64,000 nucleotides of DNA from Streptomyces sp. NBC_01717 (GCF_036248255.1 NZ_CP109178.1:7817001-7881000), one strand, 5' to 3'; positions 43,073-52,141 are shown, counted from the first letter of the stretch. Numbers and translations: made by a program. Notes: a model not told the origin generated them from the letters alone.

Positions 43073-43924
43073 ATGGTGAACGAGTCCCTGGACACCCGGC
43101 GCCACCACTGGACCCGGCCGACCCCGCGCGGGCGTCCGGCGCTGCTGGCAGGCGTCGTCCTCGTCCTCGGCGTCGCGGTAGCCGTCCTCGTACTGCTGCT
43201 GGCCAGGGAGGGGATGTTCGGGCCGCCGCCACGCACCCTCGTCATCCCCGAGGGTCGGCGGGCCTCCCAGGTGTACGCGGCGGTGGACAGGTCCCTCGAT
43301 GTGCCGCCGGGCACGACCAGGAAGGCCGTCGGCAAGGCGGACCTGGCACTGCCGCCCGAGGTGAAGGGCAACCCCGAGGGCTATCTGTTCCCGGCGACGT
43401 ACCCCGTCACCTCCGGCACCACTCCGACGAGCCTGCTGACGTACATGGTCGACACGGCGCGGCAACGATTCGGCGCGGATCACATCGCCGCAGGGGCCAG
43501 GCGCAATAACGTATCCGTTCACCAGGCCTTGACGATCGCCAGCATCGTGCAGGCCGAGGCGGGCACCACAGCTGACATGGGCAAGGTGTCCCGGGTCATT
43601 TACAACCGGCTTGCCAGGGGCATGCCGCTCCAGATGGACTCCATGCTCAACTACGCGCTGAGGCGCAGCACCCTGGACACCACCGCCGACGACACCAAGA
43701 TCGACAGCGCGTACAACAGCTACGAGCACAGGGGCCTGCCGCCCACTCCCATCGATAACCCGGGGGAGCAGGCGATGGAAGCGGCGATCACACCGACGCC
43801 GGGCCGATGGCTGTACTTCGTGACGGTCGCGCCCGGGGACACCCGGTTCACCGACAGCTATGCCGAGCATCAGCGGAACGTCCAGGAATTCAACCGCAAC
43901 CGGCTTGAGGCGAGCGGCAGTTGA
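43073..43924 (+). CDS. mltG: MltG-like endolytic murein transglycosylase (YceG family)
   Basis: The 283-residue protein has a short cytoplasmic N-terminus, one membrane helix (ALLAGVVLVLGVAVAVLVLL) at about 23-43, and an extracytoplasmic YceG domain. Family motifs are EGYLFPATYPV, ALTIASIVQAEAGTTADMGK (catalytic Glu region), VIYNRLARGMPLQMDSMLNY and YEHRGLPPTPIDNPGEQAME. Most MltG proteins read SIVExE here; the first Glu is Gln in this copy, while the second is kept. It is shorter than the usual Streptomyces MltG, so it may be a second paralogue. Confidence 0.85.
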   Translation: MVNESLDTRRHHWTRPTPRGRPALLAGVVLVLGVAVAVLVLLLAREGMFGPPPRTLVIPEGRRASQVYAAVDRSLDVPPGTTRKAVGKADLALPPEVKGNPEGYLFPATYPVTSGTTPTSLLTYMVDTARQRFGADHIAAGARRNNVSVHQALTIASIVQAEAGTTADMGKVSRVIYNRLARGMPLQMDSMLNYALRRSTLDTTADDTKIDSAYNSYEHRGLPPTPIDNPGEQAMEAAITPTPGRWLYFVTVAPGDTRFTDSYAEHQRNVQEFNRNRLEASGS

Positions 43925-43963
43925 AGCGCGTCCGGCACCCCTGCGGCGGCACGCGGGTCAGTG

Positions 43964-45121
43964 TCACACCAGCGTGGCGGCGGGTTCGCCGCCACGCTCC
44001 ACAGCCGTGTCCGAGGCTGTCCTGTCTGCAGTGGTCCCGTCCCCGGGGGCCTTGAGCAGGCGGGTGATCGCGTGCACCGCCGCTCGCCCCGCCCGGTTGG
44101 CCCCGATGGTGCTCGCGGAAGGTCCGTACCCGACGAGCTGGATGCGCGCGTCCCGTACGGCCTGCGTGCCCTCGACCCGGATACCGCCGCCGGGCTCGCG
44201 CAGCCGCAACGGTGCGAGATGGTCGATGGCGGCCCGGAACCCGGTCGCCCAGAGGATGACGTCGGCCTCCACCGAGCGGCCGTCGTCCCAGGTCACCCCG
44301 GTCGGAGTGATCCGGTCGAACATCGGCAGCCGGTCGAGCACCCCCTCCGCGCGGGCCCGCCGGACGGCGTCGGTGAGCGGCAGTCCGGTCACACTCACCA
44401 CACTCTGCGGCGGCAGCCCCCGCCGTACGCGCTCCTCCACCATGGCCACGGCGGCCCGCCCCTGATCCTCACCGAACGGCCCCTCCCGGAAGACCGGCGG
44501 CCGGCGCGTCACCCAGAAGGTCTCCGCCGCCACCTCGGCGATCTCCATCAGATGCTGCGTTCCGGAGGCCCCGCCGCCGACCACGATCACCCGCTGCCCG
44601 GCGAACTCCTGCGGACCCGGGTAGTTCGCGGTGTGCAGCTGGCGGCCCCGGAAGGTCTCCTGGCCCGGGTAGCGCGGCCAGAACGGCCGGTCCCAGGTGC
44701 CCGTGGCATTGATCAGGGTGCGGGTGGCGTACGTACCCTCGGAGGTCTCGACCGACAACCGCCCGCCGTCGCCCTCGCGCACGGCACTCACCTCGACCGG
44801 CCGGTGAACCCGCAGACCGAAGGTGCGCTCGTAGGCGTCGAAGTACTCGCCGATCACCTCCGAGGACGCCCGGCTGTCATCGGCGCCGGTCAGTTCCATG
44901 CCGGGCAGCGCGTGCATCCCGTGCACCTTGCCGTAGGTCAGTGACGGCCACCGGAACTGCCACGCGCCGCCCGGCCGCGGGGCATGGTCGAGCACGACGA
45001 AGTCGCGGTCCGGCTCCAGGCCGACGCGCCGCAGATGATAGGCGCCGGACAGACCTGCCTGTCCGGCGCCGATCACGATCACATCCACTTCGCGTGCTTC
45101 GCCGGCCCCAGAGTTGTTCAC
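43964..45121 (-). CDS. Flavin-containing monooxygenase-like protein of the sulfonate operon
   Basis: The 385-residue flavoprotein has an FAD-binding VIVIGAGQAGLSGAYHL at the N-terminus, the FMO-like FRGRQLHTANYPGP and an NADPH-binding VIVVGGGASGTQHLMEI in the middle. VILWATGFRAAIDHL lies near the C-terminus. These fit single-component NAD(P)H-dependent monooxygenases. It lies 38 bases after ssuD on the same strand and probably acts on a sulfur compound, or regenerates flavin chemistry for it. That role is inferred from position. The GTG start has only a weak upstream site. Confidence 0.85.
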   Translation of the reverse strand: MNNSGAGEAREVDVIVIGAGQAGLSGAYHLRRVGLEPDRDFVVLDHAPRPGGAWQFRWPSLTYGKVHGMHALPGMELTGADDSRASSEVIGEYFDAYERTFGLRVHRPVEVSAVREGDGGRLSVETSEGTYATRTLINATGTWDRPFWPRYPGQETFRGRQLHTANYPGPQEFAGQRVIVVGGGASGTQHLMEIAEVAAETFWVTRRPPVFREGPFGEDQGRAAVAMVEERVRRGLPPQSVVSVTGLPLTDAVRRARAEGVLDRLPMFDRITPTGVTWDDGRSVEADVILWATGFRAAIDHLAPLRLREPGGGIRVEGTQAVRDARIQLVGYGPSASTIGANRAGRAAVHAITRLLKAPGDGTTADRTASDTAVERGGEPAATLV

Positions 45122-45159
45122 GCTTCTACCAACTGTGCGGGGGTCCGGGATCTTCCCGG

Positions 45160-46368
45160 TCAGCGACCCCCGGCGATCAGCAGCGGTGCGCCGCCCGGCG
45201 CGGACGCCGGGCGCCCGTTCGCGGCAGGCACTCCGAGCAGCGGCGAAGCGGGAACGGTGGACAGCAGTCCGCGCGCCGCCAGCTCCGGCGTGACCCCCTC
45301 ACCGAACCAGTACGCCTCCTCCAGATGCGGGTAGCCGGAGAGCACGAAGTGCTCCACACCCAGCGCGTGGTACTCCTCGATCCGGTCCGCGACATCCGCG
45401 TGACTGCCGACCAGCGCCGTGCCCGCACCGCCTCGCACCAGACCGACACCCGCCCACAGGTTCGGCGAGATCTCCAGCTTGTCGCGCGAGCCGCCGTGCA
45501 GGGCCAGCATCCGCTGCTGTCCCACCGACTCGCTTCGCCCCAGTGCCTGCTGCGCAGCGGCGACCGTCTCCGGATCGAGATCGCCGAGCAGTCGGTCCGC
45601 CGTCGCCCAAGCCTCCTTCGCCGAGTCGCGCGAGATGGTGTGCAGCCGGATCCCGAACCGGACGTCGCGACCCTGCTGCTCCGCGAGCCCGCGGATCCAG
45701 TCGATCTTCTGCTTCACATCCGCCGGCGGCTCGCCCCAGGTCAGATACACATCGGCGTGTGCGGCGGCCACGGGCCCGGCCGCCGCCGACGACCCGCCGA
45801 AGAAGATCTCCGGCAGCGGGTCCGGCGGCAGCGCCGTCAGCCCGCCCTCCACCTGATAGTGCTCACCGTCGAAGTCGTACGGCTGCCCGCTCCACACACC
45901 CCGGACCACCGAAAGGAACTCGGCGGTCCGTGCGTAACGCCGGTCGTGATCCAGATGGTCACCGAACCGCCGCTGCTCGGTCGAGTCGCCGCCCGTCACC
46001 ACATTGAGCAGCAGCCGGCCTCGGGTGATGCGCTGATACGTCGCGGCCATCTGCGCCGCGAGTACCGGCGAGATCACCCCCGGCCGGAACGCCACCAGGA
46101 ACTTCAGCCGCTCGGTGTGCTGCGCCAGCGCCACCGTCGTCAGCCAGGCGTCCTCGCACCAGGTGCCGGTCGGCGTCAGCACTGCCTCGAAGCCCAGCTG
46201 CTCGGCCGCCTTGGCGATCTGTGCCAGATACTCGATATCGGGCGCCCGGACCCCGCTCACCGGAGTGATCCGGTCCCGCTTGATCCCGCCGTCGGTGTAC
46301 GCGTGGCGGTCCACGAGCGTGCGGCCGTCACCGCCTGTGGGGAGGAACCAGTGCAGATGAACGTTCAT
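45160..46368 (-). CDS. ssuD: Alkanesulfonate monooxygenase (FMNH2-dependent, LLM class)
   Basis: The 402-residue luciferase-like enzyme splits alkanesulfonates to aldehyde and sulfite using reduced FMN. It begins with MNVHLHWFLPTGGDGRTLV and has TPTGTWCEDAWLTT, FRPGVISPVLAAQMAATYQR, LLLNVVTGGDSTEQRRFGDH and EYHALGVEHFVLSGYPHLEE, all typical of SsuD. The ATG overlaps the ssuA stop by four bases. The reductase that supplies FMNH2 is not in the window. Confidence 0.93.
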   Translation of the reverse strand: MNVHLHWFLPTGGDGRTLVDRHAYTDGGIKRDRITPVSGVRAPDIEYLAQIAKAAEQLGFEAVLTPTGTWCEDAWLTTVALAQHTERLKFLVAFRPGVISPVLAAQMAATYQRITRGRLLLNVVTGGDSTEQRRFGDHLDHDRRYARTAEFLSVVRGVWSGQPYDFDGEHYQVEGGLTALPPDPLPEIFFGGSSAAAGPVAAAHADVYLTWGEPPADVKQKIDWIRGLAEQQGRDVRFGIRLHTISRDSAKEAWATADRLLGDLDPETVAAAQQALGRSESVGQQRMLALHGGSRDKLEISPNLWAGVGLVRGGAGTALVGSHADVADRIEEYHALGVEHFVLSGYPHLEEAYWFGEGVTPELAARGLLSTVPASPLLGVPAANGRPASAPGGAPLLIAGGR

Positions 46369-47393
46369 GACGTGGCCTTTCCGTACGAGCGGGGGGCTGC
46401 CGAGGACGCGGGCAGATCGCGGTTGAACCGGGTGTCGACGTAGTCCTTGAAGGTGAACCGGCGCGGAATGAGTTTCAGATCGGCGAAGGTGTCGGCGATC
46501 GCCTGCTCGGACGCGATCGCCGCCGGGTCGACGGCAACGGGCACCCGCGTCCCGTAACTGCGCTTCACGGCGTCCAGGGCGACGGCGTACGGCAGCCCGG
46601 TCTCTTTCGCCCAGACCTTCGCCCACGCCTCCGGATGCTTGAACACCCAGCTCTGCGCCCGTTCCAGACGGACCAGCAGATCCCCGATCGCCTTGGACTT
46701 CCTGGCGTCCTTCAGGGCCGCGGGAGAGGCGACCTGGAAGCTCAGGCCGTTGACGATCCCCTCACCCGTGGTCAGCACCCGCACCTGCCCACTGCGCAGG
46801 ATCTGCGAGGTGTACGGATCCCAGATCGCCCAGGCGTCGACCTTGCCCCGGCTGAACGCGGCCAGCGCATCGGCCGGCTGCAGGAAGTTCAGCTTCACGT
46901 CCGAGAGGCTGAGCCCCGCCTTCTTCAGCGAGGCAACGAGCTGGAAGTGGGCGGAGCTTCCCTGGGCCACCGCGATGGACTTGCCCTTCAGCTGCGCGGG
47001 CGTCTTCAGCTCGGAGCCCTTCGGCACCACGATCGCCTCGCCCGCCGATGAGCCATGGGAGGCGCCCACCACCACGATCTTCGAACCGGAACCGGCGGCG
47101 AAGACCGGAGGTGTGTTGCCGACACCGCCGATGTCCACGGCCTTGGCGTTCACCGCCTCAAGCAGTGGCGGCCCGGAGGTGAAGGTCGACCATTTGATCC
47201 GGTAGTCGAGGTGGTCGAGCTCTCCCGAGGCCCGCAGGATCGCCTCGTAACCTCCCTTCTGGTCACCGACGTCGAGTGTGACGCCACCCTGGCCGTCGGT
47301 GCTGTCCGTGGTGGATGCGGACGAAGCACCACCGCAGGCGGTGAGCAGCAGGGCGAGCGGCAGAAGCAGAGCGGGCAGGGTACGGCGTCTCAT
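46365..47393 (-). CDS. ssuA: Sulfonate ABC transporter substrate-binding lipoprotein
   Basis: The 342-residue protein has a lipoprotein signal (ALLLPLALLLTACGG) and a periplasmic-binding fold of the SsuA/TauA/NMT1 type: VTLDVGDQKGGYEAI, FTSGPPLLEAVNAKAVDIGG, GVGNTPPVF, GKSIAVAQGSSAHFQLV and GKVDAWAIWDPYTS. It captures alkanesulfonates outside the cell and delivers them to SsuCB. AAGAGG lies upstream of the ATG at workable spacing. Confidence 0.92.
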   Translation of the reverse strand: MRRRTLPALLLPLALLLTACGGASSASTTDSTDGQGGVTLDVGDQKGGYEAILRASGELDHLDYRIKWSTFTSGPPLLEAVNAKAVDIGGVGNTPPVFAAGSGSKIVVVGASHGSSAGEAIVVPKGSELKTPAQLKGKSIAVAQGSSAHFQLVASLKKAGLSLSDVKLNFLQPADALAAFSRGKVDAWAIWDPYTSQILRSGQVRVLTTGEGIVNGLSFQVASPAALKDARKSKAIGDLLVRLERAQSWVFKHPEAWAKVWAKETGLPYAVALDAVKRSYGTRVPVAVDPAAIASEQAIADTFADLKLIPRRFTFKDYVDTRFNRDLPASSAAPRSYGKATS

Positions 47394-47454
47394 GACATGC
47401 CTCTTTCCGAAGGTCGAACGCATAGGGAAGATGTGCTGGTCAGGGGTGTGCTGG

Positions 47455-48213
47455 TCAGGCGGCCTTCGCCGGAGCGGCGTCCTCCACGACACCCAGTTCG
47501 GTCAGCAGCCGGGAGCGCAGGGCGGCGAACTCAGGACTGCCCACGGTGCGTGGCCGGTCCAGATCAACGGGCGTCTCGTACGCGATGCCGCCGTCCCGCA
47601 TCACCAGTGCACGGTCGGCGAGCAGCAGCGCCTCGTCCACGTCATGTGTGACGAGCAGCACCGCGCAGCCGCGCCGCTGCCAGAGCTCGGCGACCAGCTG
47701 CTGCGCCTTGATCCGGGTCAGCGCGTCGAGCGCACCGAAAGGTTCGTCGAGCAGCAGCAGATCGGGTTCGCGCACCAGGGCCCGCGCCAGCGAAGCCCGC
47801 TGCGCCTCACCACCTGAGAGTGTCTTGGGCCACGCCCCGGACCGCTCACCGAGCCCGACCTCCTCCAACGCCCGCTCGGCCACCGCCCGTTCGGGCTTGT
47901 CCGGCAACCCGAGCAGCACATTGCGCCAGACCCGCTTCCACGGCATGAGCCGAGGCGCCTGGAAGGCAACAGCCCGCCGCTTGGGCACCAGTACCGTGCC
48001 CGTGATGTCGCGGTCGAGCCCGGCCAGTACCCGCAGCAGAGTCGACTTCCCGCAGCCGCTGCGTCCCAGCAGCGCGGTGAACTCCCCGGCGCGCAGGGTG
48101 AGATCGAGCCCGTCGACGACGGCCCGCCCGTCGAAGGAACGGGTCAGTCCCTCCACCCGCACGGCGGTGTCGTGGGACCGGGCGCTCACTGGCCCGTGAA
48201 GGTCGGTCGCCAT
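47455..48213 (-). CDS. ssuB: Sulfonate ABC transporter ATPase
   Basis: The 252-residue ATPase shows Walker A GRSGCGKST, Q-loop VAFQAPRLMPWKRVWRNVLL (characteristic of SsuB/TauB), signature LSGGEAQRASLARAL, Walker B LLLLDEPFGALD and switch His in LLVTHDVDEAL. It overlaps ssuC by 28 bases. Between its stop and ssuA there is a gap of 61 bases. Confidence 0.93.
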   Translation of the reverse strand: MATDLHGPVSARSHDTAVRVEGLTRSFDGRAVVDGLDLTLRAGEFTALLGRSGCGKSTLLRVLAGLDRDITGTVLVPKRRAVAFQAPRLMPWKRVWRNVLLGLPDKPERAVAERALEEVGLGERSGAWPKTLSGGEAQRASLARALVREPDLLLLDEPFGALDALTRIKAQQLVAELWQRRGCAVLLVTHDVDEALLLADRALVMRDGGIAYETPVDLDRPRTVGSPEFAALRSRLLTELGVVEDAAPAKAA

Positions 48214-49070
48214 TGCAGCAGCAGCCTTTCGAGTATCCGGACGATGACATCGGCGGTGAGACCGAGGAATGCGTAGACGACCAGGCAGACGACGATGACG
48301 TCGGTCCGGAAGAACTCCCGGGCCTGGTTCATCAGGAAGCCGATTCCGGCGTCGGCGTTGACGGACTCGCCGAAGACCAGTGCCAGCCAGGCGGTGGCGA
48401 GCGAATAGCGCAGCCCTGTCATGGCCCCGGGCAGAGCACCCGGCAGCACCACATGCCGGATGAGCCCCCAACGCCCGAGCCCCAACGACTGTCCCGCTTC
48501 GATGAGTTGCTCGTCGACGCCCCGGATGCCGGCGTACACGTTGAGGTAGAGATGGAAGGCCACGCCGAGCGCGATCAGCGCCACCTTCGGGGCCTCACCG
48601 ATCCCCAGCCAAATGATGAACAGCGGGATCAGCCCCACCCAGGGCACGGTCCGCAGCATCTGTACGGTCGCGTCCACGAGATCCTCGCCGAGCCGGGACA
48701 GCCCGGACACCAAGGCCAGCGCGGTCCCGACCACGCCGCCGAGGACCAGGCCCGCGGCAACCCGCTGGAGTGAGATCCCCATCGCGGACGGCAGGGTCCC
48801 GTCGGCGATCAGATCCGATCCGGCCCGGGCGATGGTTCCGGGCGAGGCGAGCACATCGGGATGCAGGACACCCGTCGCACTGAGCACCTGCCACAGCGCG
48901 AGAAGCAGCACCGGACCGATGGCTCGCCGCAGCGGGCGGGGTACGGACCGCAGTCGTGAGCCGCGGGCGGACTCCGGCACGACGGGCTCGAGTTCGACTG
49001 CCGTACAGGGATCGGATGTATCGACTTCCTCTGATATGTCCGGCGGGGCGAGGGCATGGCCAAGGGTCAT
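48186..49070 (-). CDS. ssuC: Sulfonate ABC transporter permease
   Basis: The 294-residue permease has a 45-residue polar N-terminus and about six membrane helices. The EAA loop reads EQLIEAGQSLGLGRWGLIRH followed by VVLPGALPGAMTGLRYSLAT, the usual ATPase contact. Its place at the head of the operon is slightly unusual, since ssuA often leads. The ATG has GGAG upstream. The operon order on this strand is ssuC, ssuB, ssuA, ssuD, monooxygenase. Confidence 0.92.
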   Translation of the reverse strand: MTLGHALAPPDISEEVDTSDPCTAVELEPVVPESARGSRLRSVPRPLRRAIGPVLLLALWQVLSATGVLHPDVLASPGTIARAGSDLIADGTLPSAMGISLQRVAAGLVLGGVVGTALALVSGLSRLGEDLVDATVQMLRTVPWVGLIPLFIIWLGIGEAPKVALIALGVAFHLYLNVYAGIRGVDEQLIEAGQSLGLGRWGLIRHVVLPGALPGAMTGLRYSLATAWLALVFGESVNADAGIGFLMNQAREFFRTDVIVVCLVVYAFLGLTADVIVRILERLLLQWRPTFTGQ

Positions 49071-49278
49071 GAAAGCTCCACGAGCAGTCCACGGACGGGG
49101 AGAAGGCACGCCTCGACAGCCCGACGCCCCGACGGCGGACCCGCTACGGCACGGGAGCTACGACAGGGGCAGGGCGAGACGGCGTACGACGAGGCGCCTG
49201 CGGCAACAGAGGGGTGCGCAAGCCAGGTGCGGGCCGAAAGAACCCTTGTTCACCTGCGGAATACGTGCTGAAGGAACG

Positions 49279-49362
49279 TCAGCAACCGCGACAACACGCG
49301 GCAGAGGCCACCCGCAGCAGGTCGATGTGACCGCGCGAAGTGAGCAGAGCTGAACGGAACAT
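49279..49362 (-). CDS. Cysteine-rich leader peptide of the sulfonate operon, 27 residues
   Basis: A leaderless ATG opens a 27-residue peptide with SRGHIDLLRVASAACCRGC at its C-terminus. This SRGHIDLLRVASAAC core recurs as putative leader peptides upstream of Streptomyces sulfur-assimilation operons. Three Cys codons fall in its last seven codons, so ribosome speed there would report cysteinyl-tRNA supply. It lies 208 bases before ssuC on the same strand. This suggests attenuation by cysteine, as reported for poly-Cys upstream ORFs in mycobacteria; the mechanism here is inferred. Confidence 0.8.
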   Translation of the reverse strand: MFRSALLTSRGHIDLLRVASAACCRGC

Positions 49363-49369
49363 GTTGCCG

Positions 49370-49399
49370 AACGTAGCGACGCATCTAGGAACCGGTCAA
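49370..49399 (-). promoter_or_regulatory. Promoter of the sulfonate leader/operon
   Basis: On the minus strand TTGACC (49399-49394) is followed 18 bases later by TACGTT (49375-49370) and, after seven more bases, by the leader peptide ATG. Both hexamers fit the vegetative consensus, and the distance fits a leaderless transcript. Confidence 0.65.
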
Positions 49400-49454
49400 T
49401 GCTGTCTCGGCACGTGGACGCACCATCTTGCGCCACGAGCGAGAAGATGGGGGC

Positions 49455-49877
49455 ATGCCCGATGCCTTCACCACCAGCGTTCTGCACCTCACGACCGGTG
49501 ACACCGAGACGGTCACCGACCTGACGGACGACTGCGAACGGTTCCTCAGCCGCGCCGCCGTCGGCCGGGACGGCCTACTCAACATTTTCGTGCCCCACGC
49601 AACCGCCGGAATCGCCATCCTGGAAACCGGCGCGGGGAGCGACGAGGACCTCCTTGCCACCCTCCACGCACTGCTGCCCGCGGACGACCGCTACCAACAC
49701 CGCCACGGCAGCCCCGGCCACGGCCGCGACCACGTACTGCCGGCCCTGATCGCACCGCACGCCACTTTGCCGGTGATCGGCGGACGGCTGGAACTGGGTA
49801 CGTGGCAGTCGGTGTGCCTGGTCGATACGAATCGGGATAATCCCAAGCGTCAGGTGCGGCTGAGCTTTCTCGGCTAG
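49455..49877 (+). CDS. yjbQ: YjbQ family protein
   Basis: The 140-residue protein matches the YjbQ/UPF0047 family, which shows weak thiamin-phosphate synthase activity and has an uncertain true role. Signatures are LLNIFVPHATAGIAILETG and DHVLPALIAPHATLPVIGGR, then ELGTWQSVCLVDTNRDNPKR with the conserved His and trailing motif. ATG at 49455 follows GGGGG. The last 18 codons recur, altered, at 60656-60712, so this 3' end borders a probable genomic island. Confidence 0.88.
   Translation: MPDAFTTSVLHLTTGDTETVTDLTDDCERFLSRAAVGRDGLLNIFVPHATAGIAILETGAGSDEDLLATLHALLPADDRYQHRHGSPGHGRDHVLPALIAPHATLPVIGGRLELGTWQSVCLVDTNRDNPKRQVRLSFLG
49821..49877 (+). repeat. Left copy of yjbQ 3' end (possible attachment-site repeat)
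   Basis: These 57 bases encode VDTNRDNPKRQVRLSFLG plus stop. The copy at 60656-60712 encodes VDTNRDSPNRQVRLSFLG plus stop. Over the 54 coding bases six differ, and four of these do not change the amino acid. Similarity continues weakly for about 50 bases past the stop (ACTGTAG, TCCGGCCGC). Confidence 0.7.
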
Positions 49878-50134
49878 TCGGTCGCTTCGGTGGGACTGTA
49901 GAGGGGAAGTCCGGCCGCGCCAACTGAGTGGTGCGCACGGTTGCCCATCGGTCGCGCGTTACTGAGCTTCGCCCCATCTCGGGCGCAGGAGAAACTCCCG
50001 TTCGTGTCGTCCGCCTGTTCCCGATGACGCACCACGTGGAGTGCGCGGCGGTCCCGGAGCGGTCCGCGAGGATCAACGACAGCAGCCGCAGGACCAGTGC
50101 ACAGCCTACGAAAGCGAGCCCGGCGCCACCGACG

Positions 50135-50284
50135 CACAAGCGCGCCGTGGTCAGCGTTTTCGTAGACCGACTCATTTCTGTAGTCAGGGTCTCCCTTGAG
50201 CAACGCGCAGACGAAACACGGCCCGAGACGCGCCCTGGTCTCATATGCCTCAAGATCGAGCGGAGTGCGGTCTACTGACGACAT
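50135..50284 (-). pseudogene. HIT-family protein fragment (N-terminal 50 residues)
   Basis: The frame from ATG 50284 reads MSSVDRTPLDLEAYETRARL and GPCFVCALLKGDPDYRNESV, then YENADHGAL. This closely resembles the N-terminus of HIT-domain proteins, with the CxxC of the zinc-binding start. After about residue 50 the frame continues to 49874 as Arg-rich, non-HIT sequence, so the His-triad part is absent. The downstream DNA, 49878-50134, holds no gene that I can support. Confidence 0.55.
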
Positions 50285-50596
50285 GGAACTTCTTGAGGTC
50301 GGGAAGTTCTTCCTGACAGTCAGCTGATGAGCCAGCCTTGCTATGGCCACTTCCCTGTAGTGGACACGGCCTACACTCCGCCGCAGTTGGACGATATCCG
50401 CCCGGATTGCGTCCGGCGGGCAGGTGCCTACGCGGTCACTCCGGGGCGCGCATCGATCGGTCTTTGACCCGCCTCCGGGGCCCGGGGTGCACCTTGAAGC
50501 ACGGGCATTGCCGTAGCGTGATCGCCTGCCGCATGGAATGTCCATGTGTCCGGTCGGCCCGTGCGAGGGATTCCGGTGGCGAGCGATGGGACCGTG

Positions 50597-51006
50597 ATGA
50601 GCGAACTGACGAAGCCCAGAATCGTGGTTCCGGAGGGTGTCGCGACCACCGAGTTGACGATCCGGGACCTCGTGGGTGGGGATGGACCCGAGGCGCAGCC
50701 GGGCAGGGTCACTATGTAGGGGTCACGTTCGCGTCCGGAAGGGAGTTTGACTCCTCCTGGGAGCGGGACCGGCCGTTCAAGTTCGCCGTGGGCGGTGGCA
50801 AGGTCATCAAGGGCTGGGACCGGGGGGTAAGGGGAATGAAGGTCGGCGGCCGGCGCGAGATCATTGTTCCCCCGCGTCTCGGTTACGGCAGGCAGTCACC
50901 CTCTCCGTTGATCCCGGCGGGCTCGACGCTGATCTTCGTCGTGGACCTGCTCACGGTGGTGGGCGGGCCCGCCGGAGCGAGGCCCGGCTTGACCGGCTCG
51001 GCCTGA
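50597..51006 (+). pseudogene. FKBP-type peptidyl-prolyl isomerase, frameshifted
   Basis: The first frame (MSELTKPRIVVPEGVATTEL ... DGPEAQPGRV) ends at TAG 50717-50719. A second frame continues HYVGVTFASGREFDSSW, VIKGWDRGVRGMKVGGRREI, VPPRLGYG and IPAGSTLIFVVDLLTVV to the stop at 51006. Together they are a complete FKBP domain. The break is at gtcactatgta. Comparison with the usual family spacing suggests that about seven bases (two codons and one base) are missing there. It should be non-functional unless ribosomes slip. Confidence 0.8.
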
Positions 51007-51120
51007 ACCTGGCGCTTCTGAGGGGCTGGGGGCCCTGTCGCTCCCACGTAAGGACAGATGCACTCATCGACCAGACACCTCCTCAACCCATGGCGCGTGA
51101 GGTGACGGCCTGCCAAGGGT

Positions 51121-51883
51121 GTGCCCGGTCCCGGATTCCGGCACATGGAGACCAGCGGATTAGCGTTGGCCTGGTCGAGACGCTCGGGCATACGCCCGGC
51201 CTGGATGGGGGATCCCGAGACAATACTGCCAGCAGATGCGTCCGCTCCCGGCGATCAGCCGGCCGACAGCGGCACATGGAGCGTCACCGTCGAAGACCTG
51301 GCATCTGACCACAATCTCCCCGACAAACCGGCTGTCCGCGACGGTCGGATATACCTCAGCGCCATGCGCGGGCTTCGGGCCGAGCTGAAGGAGATCCAGA
51401 ACAGAGAACCCCCGGGCACCTCTACCTCGGCTCGCGATCCAGATCGAGAATTGCTCTGGCCGCACTTCCACAGTCGGCGCGAACACGCCATCCGTGCACA
51501 CATCATGGATGACATCGGCGCCCACGCGATCGTCGAAGACGCCCAGCGAGGCTTTCCACGTGAATCAGGAGACCTGACGGTGGACCTGGCCGAGGTGTGG
51601 CTGGAGGACACACTCCTTCCGCGCACCAGCGCACCCTTGGGAGACATCGGCTTTCAGGGCGATGCTGCGTGTTCTCACGGCCTGGTACGAGCGATCTCCC
51701 GGCGAGTTCACGGTGGACTGGGAATGGGGCGAGCTGATCGACAACGCGGCCGCTGAAGCCCTCCGGAACAACACCTCTCGGCGCTACAACGCCATGAAGG
51801 CGGAATCGGCCGCCGAAGACTCTACAACGAGTTCAGATCCTTGTGTATCGCTGCCCGGAGGAATTGCGGCAAGGACGAACTGA
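51121..51883 (+). other. Possible decayed gene of unknown function
   Basis: A frame from about 51121 to 51756 contains protein-like sequence (MRGLRAELKEIQNREPPGTS, HSRREHAIRAHIMDDIGAHA, DLTVDLAEVWLEDTLLPRTS). A second frame from 51662 to 51883 continues in similar style (VLTAWYERSPGEFTVDWEWG, ELIDNAAAEALRNNTSRRYN). The change of frame around 51650 suggests a broken gene. No family was recognised and no good ribosome site was seen. Confidence 0.35.
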
Positions 51884-52141
51884 ATGCCGACCCCATCCTG
51901 CTCCGAACCAATAACTCGGAAATTTCGAAGCGTCGAGGGCAGGTGACACTGAACGCTGCGCTCCTGGCTTCGGGGGCAGGTCGCGGAAGGGACCGGGCGG
52001 CCCTGTGACCTGGGACGCTGGGCGGATTCGCGCCGCTGACCTGCGCAGATGGCCTTTCGGCTGTTTCACGCTCGTGCTCGTTGACGCGGCCGGAAGTCCC
52101 AGAACGCCCCAGAGGGCTCCCAGCCCGACGCTCTTTCGGCT
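51884..52141. other. Intergenic region, nothing recognised
   Basis: The 258 bases between the decayed reading frame and the small frame at 52142 show no convincing start signal, repeat or known motif on either strand. GC content is slightly lower than the flanks. Confidence 0.4.
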
